In this document: one piece after another, positions 62,535-64,000 of the stretch | Numbering within the stretch: the stretch's first letter is position 1 | Layout: every line of letters begins with the position of its first letter | NCBI GenBank assembly: GCA_937884755.1 | Contig: CAKZYJ010000512.1 | Coordinates: 62,001-126,000, forward strand | DNA from: an uncultured Flammeovirgaceae bacterium | GTDB taxonomy: Bacteria; Bacteroidota; Bacteroidia; Cytophagales; Cyclobacteriaceae | DNA length: 64,000 nucleotides | Direction: 5' to 3' | The notes under the pieces: generated by a model | Told to the model about the DNA's origin: nothing | Database searches by the model: none | Seen by the model: only the letters and a program-made list of their open reading frames with translations | Position numbers and translations under genes: made by a program

Positions 62535-64000
62535 ATGACAGAAAATGATAATTCAAAACGAGTTGTACGGAATTTTGGACTAAGCTCTGCTTCCGTAAAT
62601 AACCGTACGAGTGTATTCATCCTAACTTTCATCATTATAGTATTGGGTGTGACTTCGTATTTTTCTATGCCCAAAGAAAATTTTCCCGAGGTTGTAATCC
62701 CGACTATTTACGTAGGAACGCCCTATCCGGGTAACTCTCCGGTTGATATTGAAAACCTTATTACCCGTCCTATTGAAAAAGAGATTAAAGGGGTAACCGG
62801 GGTAGATGAAATTAACTCAACTTCTATACAAGATTACTCTACAATAATTGTAGAATTTAACCCGGACGTAGATATATCTAAAGCTTTGCAGGATGTGAAA
62901 GACGCGGTCGATCAAGCTGAAGGGGAACTTCCTACGGATTTGGATCAAGATCCGAATGTATTCGAAGTAAATATTCAGGACCTTCCTTTTATGTTTATTA
63001 ACATTTCGGGAAATTATAACATCGACGAGCTTAAGTCTTATGGTGAATATCTACAGGATGAGATTGAAGCAATGTCAGAGGTGCAGGAAGCAAATCTTAG
63101 TGGGACACTAGAGCGCGAGATTAGAGTAGATGCTGACCTATACAAAATGGATGCTAGGGAAGTTACTTTCTCGGATATTCAGGGAGCCATCGCTGCTGAA
63201 AACGTGACAATTTCAGGTGGAAATCTGAAGGCTGATGAGATCAGGCGATCGTTGAGGGTGATTGGAGAATTCACGGAAGTTGATCAGCTTGAGGATGTTA
63301 TCATTAAAAACGAGGAAAATGATATTGTCTATTTACGTGATGTAGCGGAAATTCGGGATACTTACGAAGAAGCTACTAGTTATTCCCGCAACAACGGAGA
63401 TCCAGTAGTTACACTCTCAGTTGTGAAGAGAAAGGGAGAAAATGTGTTGGATGCTTCCGATAAAATTAAAGTGCTGCTGGAAGAAGCCCAAGCCACCCGA
63501 TTTCCAGGCGATTTAGAGATTGTTATCACTAACGATCAGTCTAAGTACACTCGCATGCAGCTAAGCAATCTGGAGAACAGTATCATCATGGGGGTTATCT
63601 TGGTAATTCTGGTTTTGATGTTCTTCTTAAATTTGAGAAACGCACTTTTCGTAGGGGTAGCTATTCCTCTTTCAATGTTTCTGTCTTTTATGCTGCTCAG
63701 TTTCTTCGGAATCACTATTAACCTAATGGTATTGTTTGCCCTGATACTTGCACTAGGTATGCTGGTAGACAATGGTATCGTGGTGGTAGAAAATATTTAT
63801 CGTTTAATGCAGGAGGGCTATTCGCCTGTTCAGGCAGCTAAAGAAGGAGTAGGAGAGGTTGCCTGGCCCATTATAACTTCTACGGCAACCACGCTAGCCG
63901 CTTTTCTACCGCTGGCATTCTGGCAAGGGTTAATTGGGGAGTTTATGCGCTACCTACCTATCACCCTGATCATAGTTTTATCATCTTCTTTGTTTGTAGC
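62535..64000 (+). CDS. RND efflux permease, N-terminal part
   Basis: The frame starts at ATG 62535 and runs off the right edge; 488 residues are visible of an expected length of about 1,000. The first membrane helix is SVFILTFIIIVLGVTSYF, followed by FPEVVIPTIYVGTPYPGNSP and the porter domain. Membrane helices resume near residue 350. The proton-relay helix reads ALGMLVDNGIVVVEN with Asp412 and Asn413, so only the first of the two Asp of AcrB (Asp407/Asp408) is present. It probably exports drugs, bile-like compounds or metabolites. Last visible gene of the TetR-controlled operon. Confidence 0.93.
   Translation, partial: MTENDNSKRVVRNFGLSSASVNNRTSVFILTFIIIVLGVTSYFSMPKENFPEVVIPTIYVGTPYPGNSPVDIENLITRPIEKEIKGVTGVDEINSTSIQDYSTIIVEFNPDVDISKALQDVKDAVDQAEGELPTDLDQDPNVFEVNIQDLPFMFINISGNYNIDELKSYGEYLQDEIEAMSEVQEANLSGTLEREIRVDADLYKMDAREVTFSDIQGAIAAENVTISGGNLKADEIRRSLRVIGEFTEVDQLEDVIIKNEENDIVYLRDVAEIRDTYEEATSYSRNNGDPVVTLSVVKRKGENVLDASDKIKVLLEEAQATRFPGDLEIVITNDQSKYTRMQLSNLENSIIMGVILVILVLMFFLNLRNALFVGVAIPLSMFLSFMLLSFFGITINLMVLFALILALGMLVDNGIVVVENIYRLMQEGYSPVQAAKEGVGEVAWPIITSTATTLAAFLPLAFWQGLIGEFMRYLPITLIIVLSSSLFV

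Overview
The window is chromosomal DNA of a free-living, probably marine, member of the Bacteroidota, most likely order Cytophagales. The main evidence is a type IX secretion (T9SS) cargo gene with a gliding-motility-type (type B) C-terminal domain next to a PorP/SprF-family gene. Supporting evidence is TAnnTTTG-type -7 promoter boxes, very few Shine-Dalgarno sequences, an A/T-leaning composition, and housekeeping genes of Bacteroidota type (tig-clpP-clpX, rel-fur-purA, lpxB, an M1 peptidase, a YfhO-type membrane protein). I see no prophage, insertion sequence, CRISPR array or rRNA. There is one tRNA gene, Leu(UAG).

Layout. 1-5.2 kb: surface and polysaccharide functions (start of a DUF115/MptE-like protein, a LamG lipoprotein, a GT2 glycosyltransferase, a YfhO-like protein). 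5.6-15.8 kb: exported peptidases (S9, M1), a Tat-exported TIM-barrel isomerase, lipoproteins, a DUF92 protein, a thioredoxin-like protein, an AGCS symporter, apt, and an SDR that looks like dihydropteridine reductase. 16.1-21.0 kb: a three-gene stress operon prkA-yeaH-spoVR. 21.0-28.5 kb: an L-arabinokinase-like GHMP kinase, a HAD phosphatase plus M50 protease pair, a two-gene mannosylglycerate pathway (mpgS-mpgP), and an ATP-dependent DNA ligase broken by a one-base frameshift. 28.5-39.5 kb: sulfatase, lipoprotein, leuS, CHAD protein, then a tight operon queD/PTPS-lpxB-cutC-EEP hydrolase and a Kelch protein. 39.7-47.7 kb: clpX, clpP, tig, tRNA-Leu, rel, fur, purA. 47.7-58 kb: a PorP/SprF protein and a 3,094-residue secreted protein with about 22 Cys-paired immunoglobulin-like repeats. 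58.4-64 kb: an outer-membrane barrel, then a TetR-TolC-adaptor-RND efflux operon cut by the window end.

How it fits together. The giant protein and the PorP/SprF protein form a T9SS cargo/partner pair and are separated by a strong hairpin that can refold at the porP start codon. PrkA, YeaH and SpoVR form a known stress-signalling set. MpgS and MpgP would make the compatible solute mannosylglycerate. A PTPS-type enzyme and a DHPR-like SDR hint at tetrahydrobiopterin metabolism. Eight of ten convergent gene pairs abut or overlap at their 3' ends with no terminator between them. Only two convergent pairs have a clear hairpin terminator.

Start codons were re-chosen in many places. Where a longer frame began with TTG or GTG and a better ATG lay inside, the ATG was used. 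At four genes (the AGCS symporter, a 109-residue protein, trigger factor and TetR) TTG is the only sensible start.
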